In this document: piece after piece, positions 46,901-59,059 of the stretch | How the letters are laid out: each line of letters opens with the position of its first letter | Position numbering within the stretch: position 1 is the stretch's first letter | From: Caenorhabditis elegans | Taxonomy: Eukaryota > Nematoda > Chromadorea > Rhabditida > Rhabditidae | DNA: 64,000 nucleotides | Reading direction: 5' to 3' | Assembly: GCF_000002985.6 (NCBI RefSeq) | Contig: NC_003284.9 | Location: forward strand, 2,914,001 to 2,978,000 | The notes under the pieces: generated by a model | Database searches by the model: none | What the model was told of the DNA's origin: nothing | The model's input: the letters and a program-made list of their open reading frames with translations, nothing else | Program-made: the position numbers and the translations under genes

Positions 46901-49900
46901 CGACACTTTTCGGGTTCCGCGCCGCACTATACAGGAGGCGCGGCTAGCGGCGCAAGGCAGGCTGAGGTCGTAGCAAGGCGTGCACGGCAGGCGTTTTGGC
47001 GCCTCTATGGGTTAAAAAAATCTTCAATCAGATAAAAAACTTTGAGATTTCAGCTAAAATTGAGCCTTTTTTTAAATTTTGAACCGCTATGAAAAACTTT
47101 TGAAATATTTTTTGAAGTAAAAGGTTTATTAGAAAATTCGTTTATCATTTTGGCACATTTTCCACATTTTGGGTCATGACGTTTGACATACTCCATACCG
47201 TTATTTTTATTTCAAGCTGATAACCTTCAACTCAAGATAATGAAAACTGAATAGTTGAATTGTGGAAATTTATATTTTTGAAAATTTACAGTTGCTACAA
47301 CTACATTCAATTCTTATTCTGATTTTTTAATTTTCAGTTCTACTATCCTACAATACTTTTCGCAGTTCTTGGCATTGCTGCATGTGTCTTCATTTACCTT
47401 TTTACACAAAAACATCACGAACGATTGTAAGTTCTTTTATCATTTTGATATTCTTTCATAAAACTTTTGTTCCAGAATTATCTTCCAATCCCAGCCGGAA
47501 TGCAATAACATTCTACTTATAGGGTGCTCGTTATGCCTTTTTTCTCTTTTCCTCATCGGTCTTCCTTCCGATGATATTTCAATTTCAGAATCTCTTTTTC
47601 CACTCCTCTGTCATGTGAGTCAAACTTTTAGATGAGATATTTAGATTTTAGTGGGCGACAAAAATCATAGTTTTTTTTTAATATAAAAAACTCTCGGCGA
47701 AAACCGAAATAAAAATTTCAAATATTTCCAGCATTTTTAAATTTAGCGAACATCAAAATTTTTGATTTACAAGAAAATTATTATTTCAGCATACCATTAG
47801 AATGAAACCTACGTTATTTGAAAGAGGACCTTAAACTAGAAAAAAGTCAATATAAAATGTTCACTTCTTTAAAATCCCGTTCATTTTCTTAAAACTCAAG
47901 TTTTTACGTGGTGCCAGGCTGTCCCATTACGGTTTGATCTACAAAAAATGCGGGAATTTTTTTCCCAACAATATATGACATCAGCACGTTCTTAACCATA
48001 CGAAATCAGTTGAGAACTCTGCGTTTCTTCTCCCGAATTTTTTTAGATCTACGTAGATCATGCTTAAAAAAGACACTCTGACACCACGTGAGTTATTGGG
48101 AAGATTTGATAGGCAAACGGTTGATGAAAGCTTTTTGAAAATTTTTTATTTTTTAATCAGCCTAAACTTGTTTCACCCAACCTGATGGAAATATTTGTCA
48201 AGCTTTTTTTTCCAATAAACATAATGTTACAAAAATATCCCGAACTCTGAAAAGCATCAAAAGTTTGCTCTAGAAATAACATTTGAAGCTAGTTCACGGG
48301 TCTCTAAAATAGTGAAAAATTGCACTGGAACATTTTCAGATTGACTTTTTTCTTGTTGAACGTGCTCTACTGCTGCAAAATGTTTTTCGGTACCTAGTTG
48401 TATTGTCATTCTTAAAATAACAGATTTTATTCAGAAGTTCAAATTTGAGCTGAAATATTTTTCTTGTTAGCAGAAGAAAATTGGGTACGTGCCCCAATTA
48501 TATTAACCTCTTTGAAAAATTTTCATGACCTTTTAGCAATTTGAAAAACCCCATATTCCAGGCTCGTGTCACTATATTACTTTTTGGGTTTACATTTGCT
48601 TATGGGTCTATGTTTGCGAAAGTTTGGATTGTCCATCGAATGGGCGCAACTGAAAATCAGCAATTGGCAAGTCGCCAGAAAGACGAGGTGAGTAATGTTG
48701 TATTTTGATTCGGGTCCCTTATGTTATCATTTTCTCATTCACAAATTATTATTCTGGGTACTTTAATTTGAACAAATCACACATCGTCTTTTTGTCAATT
48801 CCAGTTAAAACCATTATTGAGTAACTTCTCCGAAAAGGTAAGTGACGAATGGGAATGAAACAATTTCGAAGAGCAAATATGTAGCATTTGGATCGGAGAA
48901 AATGAGCTTTTTTAGATTTTTATTTTCCTATCAGTCCCGTGCAGATAAATTTGCTCCCGTTATTGCATCTCTATGATTTTTCCAACCCCTACTTGTTTTT
49001 TCCAACATAATGCAAGATTTCAAATCCTACCATTGTTTGTGTTTGAGAAAAATGGGTAATTTGTCTGAACAATGATTCGTAAAGAGTAGTTGAAAATAAG
49101 AGGAAAGGAGTGTGGTGTTTTGAAATTGCTTAAATCAGAGTATTATGTACCTTAATATCAATGTAGATAGGATTTTTTATATGTCTGCACAATTTTATTG
49201 TTTGGCAATTACTGCTTTCTAAAATTTCCGGCATCCGACAAATTTGGCAATTGTTGGCTTTTTAATTTTTTGGCAATTTCGACGATGGCTGGTTTTGGAA
49301 ATTTCCGCCGGAAATCGGCAATTTCGACAGTTGCTGATTTTGTAAATTCTCGGCAACTTCGACAGTTGCTGGAATTTAAAATTTTTGGCAATTTCAGCAA
49401 TGGCTGGTTTTTGAAATTTTCGGAAATCTGGAATTTCGACAGTTGCTGGTTTTGGCAGTTTTTGGCAATTTTGGCAATTTCCGCCATTTTCGAGTTTGCC
49501 GATTGCTAAAACACTTTTAATTTAGCAGTTGCTGAAAATTGAAAAAGTGACTAAAACTCCAAATTATTGAGTATTTTTTTGCAAATAAATGACAGATTAT
49601 GTCAAGGTTAAACCTCAAGTTTTTGATGTACATATATGTAGTTAAGTGTTAAAATCGGTAAAAATTTCAAAAACCACCAATCGCAAAAATTGTAGATTAC
49701 CAATTTTCACTTCTGGTAGTGCCCCTAATTATTCATGAAAATGCACTTTGTTATGATAATGGCGTGTTCAATTACTTATACAGACAAAACTTTGCATCAA
49801 AAATTTACCAAAAATTCATAACGATGCTCTATGTGCAACGCTATTACAGATGCAAGCCAGAGCCTATAAATCAAATTTTTGGAAACATGGTACATATTGG

Positions 49901-52900
49901 CCTTTACAAAATGAAAATACTTCACTCCTCTCCTACTTATTTCCAAACTTTCACAAAATTAATGCTAGTATCCGTCCAATCATGACTAGCTGTAGTTTGC
50001 TACGGCTGTTGAATGATTGCATGATGACCGTCAAACTTAATTCTCAGATTTTGATTCTTGTTACAATTCCTAATACCTAGATTCTTAACAAATCTTATAT
50101 TATCATTTTCATCAATTCTCGTAAACTTTTTTGGTACTTCATTTGACTCGTAACAGGAAGAAAACACTCCGTGGGAAGGTATTCGAACCTTGATATCCAC
50201 GATGGTCGGCCGACAAGCTCTAATGCGCAAATCGTCGGGACAAGCGTACGGCGCATTACTCGAGAAGCGGAATACGGTTCTTAATCAGGTGCTGACAAGA
50301 GAGGTCCCCCCTCCTCTTGCCGATGATTTTTGTTCGCTGTGAACCAATATACTTCTACACGTTTGACTGTAGTACTTATATTTATTTTCATTTTCTCACA
50401 GTTACTACTCACACTCACGTTTTCACTCATACTCACTTCACGGCACTAATTAACATACATACTTTTGCAACCGCACAGATTTTCGATTGCAGTCTTACTA
50501 ACACCACTCTGCTCAACCGCCGGTCAATAATCCTTTTTTTTAGTAGTTTATATCGATAAAGCACGTGGGTAAACTATGAAAACAAGTAGTGTCAGGTTGT
50601 CCCATGACGGTTTGATCTACAAAAAATGCGGGAATTTCTTCCAAAAAAAATGTGACGTCAGCACGTTCTTAACTATGCGAAATCAGTTGAGAACTTCTCC
50701 CGCATTTTTTGTAGATCAACGTAGATCAATCCGGAATGAGACACTCTGACACCACGTGTGGAAAAGCTTTCAAACATGCCTAAAAATAAATTTAAAAAAT
50801 AAAAAATTGTTTTTTTTTTTGAAAATTGGAAAAATCTCGGTTTTTGTTCAAAGGTGAAGTAGCGTCTGTTTTTTTACCGATATACCTATTATAACTGTAA
50901 TTTTTTAATTTTGCAAAAATTAAAAAAAGGGCCGAACTATATTTGAATTCCCGCGCAAATGAGTGACGTCATTTGAGGCATTTTTGTGTTTTCCGACTAT
51001 ATTCATAGGTTTTCCTATGCTTTTTTCTTTGTTTCACATTTTGTCAATGTTTCAGACATATTTGTCTAAAGAAAAAGTTATCATTTAATTTGAATAACCA
51101 ATTTTTATGCCAATTTCAAAATTTCGGCAAGTTTCTTTGCAATTGTCAAGTTTTCTTTAAGGAAAAATGTCTGAAACATTGGCAAATTATGTTTCAAATT
51201 ATAAACAAGAGAAAAAATGAAGAAAAATCAATCAGTTTGGCTTAAACAGGCAAAAACGTAGAAAATGACGTCAAAAAAAAAATTTAAAAAAATAATAATT
51301 CGGCTCTTTTTATTTTTTGAAAAAATCATTTAAAACATATTCGGTATATTGGGGATGTATTCTGTAATTTAGGACAAAAAACGCACAGACTACTCCACCT
51401 ATAACTCAATTTGAACGGTACAAGCGTAAAATCAAAAAGGAACTGTTTTAAACGACTTCATACTTGAATTAATTCATTTCACAGATTTGTGCCGTTTTTT
51501 TGCAAAAACTCACATTGTTCCAATTTTCAAGAAATCATATAAAATTTAGACAATTTTTGAGTTTATTACTATGCTAATTGGTCATTGTAGTGTCATAGGT
51601 GTGTTAGAGAAATTTTTCACACTGGCGCGGGAATAAATTATTAACATTTTCAATATGTGAATCGTCTTGAAAAAAGTGTGGAAAATTTTTATATTTTTAT
51701 ACAGGCATAGGAACTAACCATTTTTAAGTATACCGAGTGAAAATGCATATCAGGTTTAAATCAAAGTAAATGGTTAATCAATTTTAAAAATAGGGAATGT
51801 AGTTCTAGTGGCACCGGCCACTTTCCGTCAACATGCAAAATTTCCAGTTTTAGCTAAACGTAATCTTTGACCCCGAATCTTTTATCCGCCAAAAAATGAT
51901 ATAAATTTTTGAAAACTTCACCCCAACCAAAATATTAAAAAAAATACACAGAAACGATTATCTTAAAAAACGTGTTCACCGACTGAGTTTTAACAGTCTC
52001 TAATTTTAATAAAATGCACATTCATTGCATATCATTTTTTTCCGCATGTCAAATGCCTGTGCTCCTAACTATCATATTTCTTTCTCATTGTATATGCTTG
52101 TTTTGCCCATTCACTTCTAACATTTCCGAGTTTCTTTCTTTTTCAATGCATGGGACAATGACCAGTAAATGCTATACATGCTGATTCAATTTTAGCTAGA
52201 TTTTTTTCTAAAATTTGCTCTTTTTTTGTTTAATTATCACAATTTTCAGCCGATTTCGTCATCCAAGTTCTACGTTATTGTCGCAGCTCTTACCGCTGTT
52301 GACGTTTTCGTTTGTTTCGTATGGGTGCTCATAGATCCATTGCATTTAACTGAACAAAAGTTCCCACTTTTTGTATGCTTCAACACTTGATAATACAAAT
52401 CAATATCGTTTTTTTAGACACCGGCTGATAGCGAAGAAGACGAAATGATAATGCCAGTTTTACAGCAGTGTCAGAGTAATCAACAAGAAGTGTGGATAGG
52501 TAAACATTGATATTAGTAAACATTATGATGTTCAAACGTTCAGGTATCATAATGGGCTTCAAGTGTCTTTTACTGGTGTTTGGCACATTCTTGTCATATG
52601 AAACCCGAAATTTGAAATTGAGATTCATAAATGACTCTAGATTTGTTGGACTTGCAATCTACAATGTAGCAGTAATGACACTGGTGACAGCTCCTGTTGT
52701 GACGCTATTGATACATGGAAAAGTGGATGCAAATTTTGCATTTATTTCCTTGACAGGTTCGTGTAACACAAATGAGCTGGCTGTATCAATATTTTCTAAA
52801 AACAAGGAAAAAAACTTTTGAGTTTATCGGTTTTTCAACAAAAAAACTATGATGGAATTAAGTTGTTCGCTTTTTCACCAGTAGTTGCAAAAAATTACTG

Positions 52901-53708
52901 AAAACAAATTAAAAGAAGGATTATTGATTTTTTGTGTTTCAAAATGTAGAAACAGTAATTTTATTACCTCACATAATTTACCAACCAACCGTTAGCGTAT
53001 ACCTTTCTGACCAACAATGTGAACTAGTTATCGGTGTTGGTTTTTTTGGACTAAATGGACTAAGGTCTTTTTTTAAAATCTAATCTAAAATGGCAATTTT
53101 TCTTCAGTACTCATCTGCACCTACATCTCAGTAGGCCTAATATATGGTCCCAAAATTCGGCACATTATAAAAGTCCCACCAAGTGCCGATGAAATACAAT
53201 TGAATGGAAACGTAGGACCCGGTGTAATGTCAAAAGTGGATCAAAAAAGATATGATATGCTAAAGAAGGAGAACGAAACGTTGCAAATACAAATTGAAGA
53301 GGTAATCTCTCTGCTTTTGAATTACATATATTTTATTTTTTATTTTCAGAAAGAGCGAAAAATCCACGAATGCAAAGAACGTCTCGAAGAGTTGACAAAA
53401 AACTCGGAGACTGAAGATATGAATGCTCAATTACTTTGCGAAAATGATAAACAAATCGCCGGTACATATATTCCGTTTTCCTGCCAAATTTTTTTTTGTT
53501 AATGATTCAGATGAGAACTTAACGTATTCAACAGCCACTACTCTAACAACAACTATTCCATTAATAGATTTGCAAAATGGAAATCATCCGGGTTAGTTTT
53601 TCGTTTAAAGATTTTTTTTAGAAAAAAGTGGAATTTTCAGGTCAAATTTATGAAAATGACAACGATGACGACGGCTCATCAACGTCATCCGATGAAATAC
53701 TTTTATGA
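43953..53708 (+). CDS. gbb-1: GABA-B receptor subunit 1
   Basis: Twenty-one exons: 43953-44180, 44705-44839, 44893-44990, 45036-45126, 45178-45324, 45639-45752, 45803-45984, 46179-46317, 46366-46572, 47338-47426, 47476-47614, 48562-48687, 48805-48837, 50157-50288, 52250-52372, 52418-52499, 52544-52756, 53108-53301, 53350-53461, 53511-53591, 53641-53708. Together 2733 bases, 910 residues. Signal peptide (1-19), then the Venus-flytrap domain directly (no sushi repeats, as in GABBR1b) with ligand-pocket segments [31 protein letters not shown] and GWYADTWY. Seven transmembrane segments start at residue 448. The tail has a coiled-coil heptad run ([20 protein letters not shown]), the expected heterodimerisation site with the GBB-2 subunit. 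It signals through Gi/o to damp neurons and muscle. The second intracellular loop is enlarged by exons 13 and 14. The symbol is recalled. Confidence 0.95.
44200..44640. repeat. Family A-like element in gbb-1 intron 1
   Basis: AATTATGAGTGGCAAAACCT, TATTACCACGTTTTGACTGC and the end CCGGTTCTACTCTACTTTTA follow the diverged subtype also seen at 16.7 kb (shared AGCAAATT.CAAATTTT and CCAGAGCAAT words). Confidence 0.5.
45407..45570. repeat. Palindromic element in gbb-1 intron 5
   Basis: AATTGGGACTCCAACA...AGCCGCCGACATTTCAC and AAAGTGGAGCGCGGAACGTG...GGTTGGGGTCCCAATT are inverted arms over about 165 bp, with CCGCGCCCCACTTTG inside. It is GC-richer than the gene around it. Confidence 0.65.
46015..46135. 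repeat. Truncated family B end in gbb-1 intron 7
   Basis: Only the right part is present: TCGTTATGAAATTTGGTGCC through ACCCACAAACTCTACTCCCC, matching the right end at 22.2 kb. Confidence 0.55.
46640..47215. repeat. Family B element with nested GC-rich insert in gbb-1 intron 9
   Basis: Flanks read TTGGCTTCAAATGCACCTTA and CATACCGTTATTTTTATTTC (family B). The insert 46750-47012 has AGGACTTCCATGG at its left and GGTTCCGCGCCGCACTATAC inside, the same family as the insert in pfk-1.1 intron 4. Confidence 0.6.
47906..48090. repeat. Family D palindrome in gbb-1 intron 11
   Basis: Arms: ACGTGGTGCCAGGCTGTCCC...GGTTTGATCTACAAAAAATG and GATCTACGTAGATCATGC...GACACTCTGACACCACGTG. Body includes CAGCACGTTCTTAACCATAC and CAGTTGAGAACTCTGCGTTT. 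A near-identical copy sits at 50.6 kb. Confidence 0.7.
49199..49505. repeat. TTGGCAATTTC degenerate array in gbb-1 intron 13
   Basis: About a dozen units of TTTTGGCAATTTCGACAGTTGCTGG with drift, roughly 25-60 bases apart. A 103-codon frame reflects the periodicity and is not a gene. Confidence 0.65.
50589..50758. repeat. Family D palindrome in gbb-1 intron 14
   Basis: GTGTCAGGTTGTCCCATGAC...TGATCTACAAAAAATGCGGG is mirrored by CCCGCATTTTTTGTAGATCA...GACACTCTGACACCACGTG. A TGACGTCAGCACGTTC core is intact. Better preserved than the 47.9 kb copy. Confidence 0.72.
50870..51420. repeat. Family C foldback in gbb-1 intron 14
   Basis: GCGCAAATGAGTGACGTCAT and AAAACGTAGAAAATGACGTC mark inverted arms. 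A second inner pair, AATGTTTCAGACATATTTGT / AATGTCTGAAACATTGGC, forms a long stem. Adjacent 51490-51640 has family A text. Confidence 0.6.
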
Positions 53709-53784
53709 ACATATAATGTCCACTGTATAATATTTGAAATTTTGAATTGTGTGTAAAATTGTGATCTGATGACGATAGTGTCAT

Positions 53785-54085
53785 TACTGATGGTGGAGTA
53801 GCTCCGGTGAGCAAATCGCTTCGAAAAAACATGCCTATGGAACCACAATGACAAAATATCATAGTTAAACTCAGAAGAAAAGAAATTTTGAAAAAATTTT
53901 ATTCCGAGCCAAAAAGTGGCAAATACTGATATTTTTTCCGTTTTTTTCAAAAATTTTCAAAAAATTTTATGAAATTTTTCCATAATTTTTTTAAAAATTT
54001 TTAAACTATGATCTTTGGTCATTTTGGTGCCAAAGATATGTTTTAAACCAATTTCCCCACGGCCGCTACCTCCACCTTAAAGTCG
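53785..54085. repeat. Family A element past gbb-1
   Basis: GGTGGAGTAGCTCCGGTGAG and CCTATGGAACCACAATGACA begin it; the end reads CAATTTCCCCACGGCCGCTA. It starts about 75 bases past the gbb-1 stop, so it may lie in the 3' UTR. Confidence 0.6.
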
Positions 54086-54639
54086 CCTTCCCATCCAGCA
54101 TTCTTTCGCCTTACCCCCTTTAGAGGATCTCACTTTTGTCTTGTCGATGCGTTTTTTTTGTCTCTTCTACTTCTATGAATGAATCAGACACTTACTTTTC
54201 CTTTTTATTCTTGATTTTTGATCACCAGTTAAATCAGATCATTAAGAATTGCGGACGAAAAAGGTGTGGCTGCAGATTAATCGTTTTTGGAATCGAATCG
54301 TTTTGGGGCTAATGTTACTTTAATTTTGCGGTATTTGTTGTTTTGTTTGTCAATAACCTTGTACGAAATTTATTGTGAACCAAAAAACAAACAATTTTTG
54401 TTCTCGTATTTGATAATTTTCGATGCGGCATTTCAGATGTGGAATGATGTGAGAATAACACTTTTTTAAAGTTTGCGAGTTAAAAAAAACTAAAACTACC
54501 CCGAAATGTCCTACTTTCTTGAAAAGAACTCTCGTAAAAATGTCCAAAAATGTTTTATGGCAAAATTTCGAAAAAAAAGAGCCAAAATTCGCTGAAATTG
54601 AAATTTCGCCAACGTTTTTCGATGTACAGTAGTGCGAGT

Positions 54640-55000
54640 GCAAAAATTGCTTTAAAATATGCCTATGACATGGTCAAATAACAAAGTAAAAAATTCACAT
54701 AAATTATTTTAATTTTAAATGATTTTTTTGAAAATTAGGGAAATCTCAGTTTATGCCACTTTCTTGGAATCGCCGATCAAAGAAGCGTTTTAAAGAAGCG
54801 TCGAGCATTTCAATTTTTAAGAGTTTTTGCAAAAAATGGCAAAAACTCGGTAATTGCCTATTTTAGACTGTCACTAAAAATTAAAAAAAAAATGTTTTAA
54901 AAGTTTTATTATTATGATTTTTGGTAATTTTTTGGTACGAATTCTTGATCAATCCATTGAAACGAAAAACCCACAACCTCTACTCCATCTTTTTAGGTTT
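54640..55000. repeat. Family A element
   Basis: TCAGTTTATGCCACTTTCTT, AATGGCAAAAACTCGGTAAT and CCACAACCTCTACTCCATCT follow family order. Confidence 0.55.
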
Positions 55001-57900
55001 AGAATAATCCTCTTGAAGTATGCCTATGCCTGTCTGGTTATGCCTGCCTGCCTGCCTAATACCTTCGTCGAGATGAATCAATCTAGTTTCGGAAAATTTC
55101 CAAAAGTGGACAGAAGTGCATTGTAGCAAAACATGTTGAAACGTTAAATCTCATGAATTTTTCTTTGTTTTTCAGAGTTGTTTGAATCGAAAAAATTATG
55201 TTTCTTTTTTTCGAAATTATGCAGAAAAAATGACACGTTAATAACTTTCAGGTTCTAGACGAGTTTAACAACAACAACAAAAACTTTTTTTACCATTTAA
55301 AAAAATAAGGCAGACCCGGCCGACCAAAAATATTTTGGTCGATTTATGTACATGACGTTGTGATTCAATAAAAATATTAAAAAAAAAAAACTTCACTCTT
55401 TCAAACATTGAACATGGATCTGTTGTAATGATTGAAAATATTTTAAGCAAAATTTTTAATTTTCGGTGCCAAATTCGGAAGGTGTTTGCATTATTTTCAG
55501 ATTTTCAATACCCAGGAAAAAAATAGAGAAGCAAACATTTAATATTGGTTTTGGGGTTTTGCTGTTCCAATCCAGCTAGAAAGAGAACGACAAACAAGTT
55601 GATCTTTTCCTTCTCTTTTTCGTTTTGTTTCGCTCTGCTACCTGAACGCCACACGTTTTTTTTCTGTTTACCTCCTTACCTCCTCAACTTTTCAAAAACT
55701 CAAGGTTTCTGATCTAAGATGAAACCGAAAAGAAACTTTCACTCACCAGTGTTCAAAGATGGACGACATGTTCGGGGTGGCAGTGAAGGTAGCCGTTGTC
55801 AAGGAAATATGCAACCAGCTAACCACACTGCCTCTCGAGCATTGTCCGTTATAAGAATAATAGTCAGTAGTGGTATTAGTAGTTATTGAATAACGTCGAG
55901 AAAGTATTGAATGGGAAAAAAAAGGAAGCTGTGGCCTGTCGCATAGTTACGGGGAGATTTAGAGTTGTTTGTTGGACATCTGCAGTGGCTGAAATGAAAG
56001 TATTGTTTTCCAAAATATATAATTTGAATAGCTAGAATTGATAGCTTCGGAATAACAAGTAAAGTTAACATGGAGATTGAATATTAATCTTCAAAACATT
56101 GAGGAATGCGTAATACTGAACGGATTCAAGTTTGACACTGTAACTGGAAAAAGTAGAAATTGCAAAAGGTATCTTAATTCAAAAAATGTCACTAGATGCA
56201 AAACACTAAGGAGAAATGTATAGCCACCCAGTATTTGTTTTTTGTTTGGAGTTTTTTTTGTCGATTTGTCTTCGTCCGATGTTCAGCGGGGTAACAGACA
56301 TAATTTCAACAAATGAAAGCCAAGGACAAGAGTTTTTCTTTTTTTTTAAACTCAAACCACGAGACACTGGATTCAACTTATGTAAGAATGCTGGTCTTGT
56401 GATGTTCCCTTGATGTATGATAATGACGCCTGATGTTCGAAATGACTAGTATCACTTGACAGGAAGTAGGTTAACACCAAAAATATAAAGTTTTCACACA
56501 AAATTTCTAACCATACATCAACTAGAACCAAGCTGTGAGTTAACTCCGAAAATGGTTTTCAAAAAAATCTTCCATAAATTAGTGGCCAATCGTGAAGCCT
56601 TATCATCTACATTTGTTTCAAATAATGCGAACAGATTGTGAAATTTGAAAACTTATACAAGCAAAGTTTGAGTATCTTCAAAAAATGAATTGAATTATTC
56701 AAATAATTCAGAACTAATTCATTTGATGATTGATGGTTGATCTACATGTTGAAAAGTTTGAAATTGAAAAAAAAGTGGGGGGGGGGGGGGAATGAAAAAT
56801 GAGAGTGGTGATCAAAAACAAGGAAAATACTTGAGGCGGGGTTCTCACCCTGTTCCTGTCCTCTTACTCCCTTTTCTCTCTCTCTCTCACTCTCTCTCTA
56901 CCTCTATCTATGTTTCCCGCTCCTTTTCGATCTATCTTGTCGTCCTCCTATCTAACTGAAAATTTATTTTTTTCACAATTTTTACATCACATAAACAGAA
57001 AATGGAAGACCGGGCCGCTCACAGCCCCAGGGCCTAGTGACAAAACAACAAGAGCGAACGAACGAGGCGGGAGGAAGAGAGGAATGCCTGAAAAGATGGA
57101 AAACCTTACCTCCCTCTTCGCTTTCCATTCCCTACTTTTTATCTCTGCATCTCTCTCTCTCTCTCTTTCTCTCTACTGCCACTTTCAGAAAAGAGAGGGC
57201 GGTGGCGCTCTATCTACACGTTTGTTGCATAGTCGCGGTGACACGTCACAAATAGGTCTTACAACGAATCAGAGACAACTAGAAAGAGAGTTGGAGAAAG
57301 TGAACACATACAACAAAAAAAAATGAATGGCCAATTTTGGTGACGCTGGCAGGGCGATGGAAAAAAAAATTGTCGCCGCGCTGTTCAAACACTAGAAGTT
57401 GAGGCAGAGTAACAAATGGAGCCTAAAGTGTGCGGACTGCAGAACAAGGGTGCAGAATTTCTTTTTTTTTGTCGCCGTCTCGTTGTGTTGCCGTCTCGAA
57501 ACTAAACGTCGTCGTCCATATTTTTGTGTTGTCTTCTTCTTCTACTACTAAGAACCTTCGAGTCTGTGCGCGTGTGTTCGTAACCTCGCGCCCTTCAGTG
57601 TGGCGCGAGAGAGCTACTGCTGCTGCTGTCAAACTCACGTGCCTGGAAAAAGAGACGTCAACTCATGGTTCGCCCGCTCTCACACTCTCACGCGTTGCCT
57701 CAATCAATGCAGAAAACTCATGACGAACGACCAGATAGATAGACAACAAGGATCGATGCCGCAGGCAACACAGTGCTGTGCGGAGTCTCGCAGTGATGTT
57801 CGCTTTTCTATGAGTATGAGTCACCAGTGGGCTTTATGTTGTTATCGAATTTTCTGGAATGTTTTCGTGGTCTTCATCTCGTTGACCATGCAACAACACC
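55000..57900. other. Spacer with simple-sequence tracts, no supported gene
   Basis: Holds a 14-base G run (56777-56790), CT microsatellites (about 56875-56900 and 57150-57175) and a GC-richer block 57420-57800 with short CTG/CTT triplet runs. A 55748-55989 patch shows strong splice-like ends on the minus strand but a broken frame. The GC-rich block may be a promoter of a neighbouring gene. Confidence 0.35.
56777..56790 (+). repeat. G14 homopolymer
   Basis: Fourteen consecutive G residues. Such tracts can form G-quadruplexes and in C. elegans depend on the DOG-1 helicase for stability (established for the class, not shown here). Confidence 0.8.
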
Positions 57901-57911
57901 CGCATATTTCA

Positions 57912-58665
57912 TCACTCAAAGTTTCCTATCTCGGAAATAATTTTAATTTCTGAAAACGAAGGAAATATTTGTGTTTTTTTTAACTCAATCTTTAACCGTA
58001 GCAATTTTGCCTAATTATTTGCAAACCAGTGGATTGATTAAAAACCGTTTCTATAGGGTTAAATTTATTATGAAATATCCGAAAAACCTTTTCAAAAAAT
58101 TTTGCGATTTTTTTTTAGTCCAAAAGTGGTGAAATATGAGGATATCTAAACCACTGTCACATGTTCGGACTCTACAATGTTAAAATTTTTTTTTTTAAAC
58201 ATAATTAGAACGTAAAACTGAAATCATAAAAAAAGTTTTTTATCGTCGATTTCCAAAAAAATTTGTGAAAAATTGAATTTTCACCGCTTTTTGAAATGAG
58301 GTTTTTGAAGTATTTTATTATGTTAGTTGGGCATTTTTTGCACTATATGAATGGTTTTTGACAATTTCGCCATCTAGTTCCTCATAAATTATTGTTACTG
58401 AGCCTTATCAACCTTATCTGAGCCCTACTCAAACATCGCAGATCTAGAAGCATTTCTTACCTTGAATTTCCGATGTCATCAAGTATATACCAGAATTCAG
58501 CATCCCCGAGATGCACACCGTGGGCGACGAAGAAACTAACAATGCCTGAAAAGAAAAGTGGGAACGACACACAAATGTCATGGGACATTTGACCTCGTGA
58601 TCATATTTCACATAAACATTCGTTTTCATGAACACATAAAAATGAGTAATACTTACAAGGAACAT
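57912..58665 (-). CDS. Candidate 43-residue secreted micropeptide
   Basis: Proposed exons on the minus strand: 58665-58657 (ATGTTCCTT then a perfect GTAAGT donor), 58545-58461 (strong TTTCTTTTCAG acceptor, GTAAGA donor) and 57949-57912 (CGTTTTCAG acceptor, TGA stop). They total 132 bases. The product starts MFLALLVSSSPTVCISGML, a plausible though weak signal peptide, and ends EIGNFE. Exons 1 and 2 are well bounded; the third is the nearest good acceptor and could be wrong. A family A repeat lies in intron 2. No homologue is recognised. It may equally be the 5' end of a longer gene or a non-coding RNA. Confidence 0.28.
58020..58395. repeat. Family A element, worn
   Basis: TTTTAGTCCAAAAGTGGTGA, CACTGTCACATGTTCGGACT and TCGCCATCTAGTTCC near the end are recognisable family words with several changes. 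Confidence 0.45.
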
Positions 58666-59059
58666 TTTTGTGTGTCAGGTGGAGGCAAAAAAATGGCAAA
58701 AAATTATTATCAAGTCTTGAAGAAACTGTGTTTCCTATCGGAGTAATGAATGAAAAGACAACAATTGCAAGACACTTCAATTAGCTCCACCTTCTTTTGA
58801 AGACCATATATACAATTTGGGTGTGGTCGACAATGATTAATCGGTGGCGCGGCTTTTCACTGGGAAAATGAAAAATACACACGTTCCTTCTTCTCATCTT
58901 TTTTTCAAGGTCATTAGGGCAGTGTTTCATAGTGTTCCGTGAACGTTTTTCAAGGTATAAATGTACTTTCAGCAGGTATTATATTATTTCTTCGTGTTAA
59001 ATGAATTATTAGAAGAACGAAACAAAAAATTTACGGTTTACAAGTGTGGGGAAAAATGA

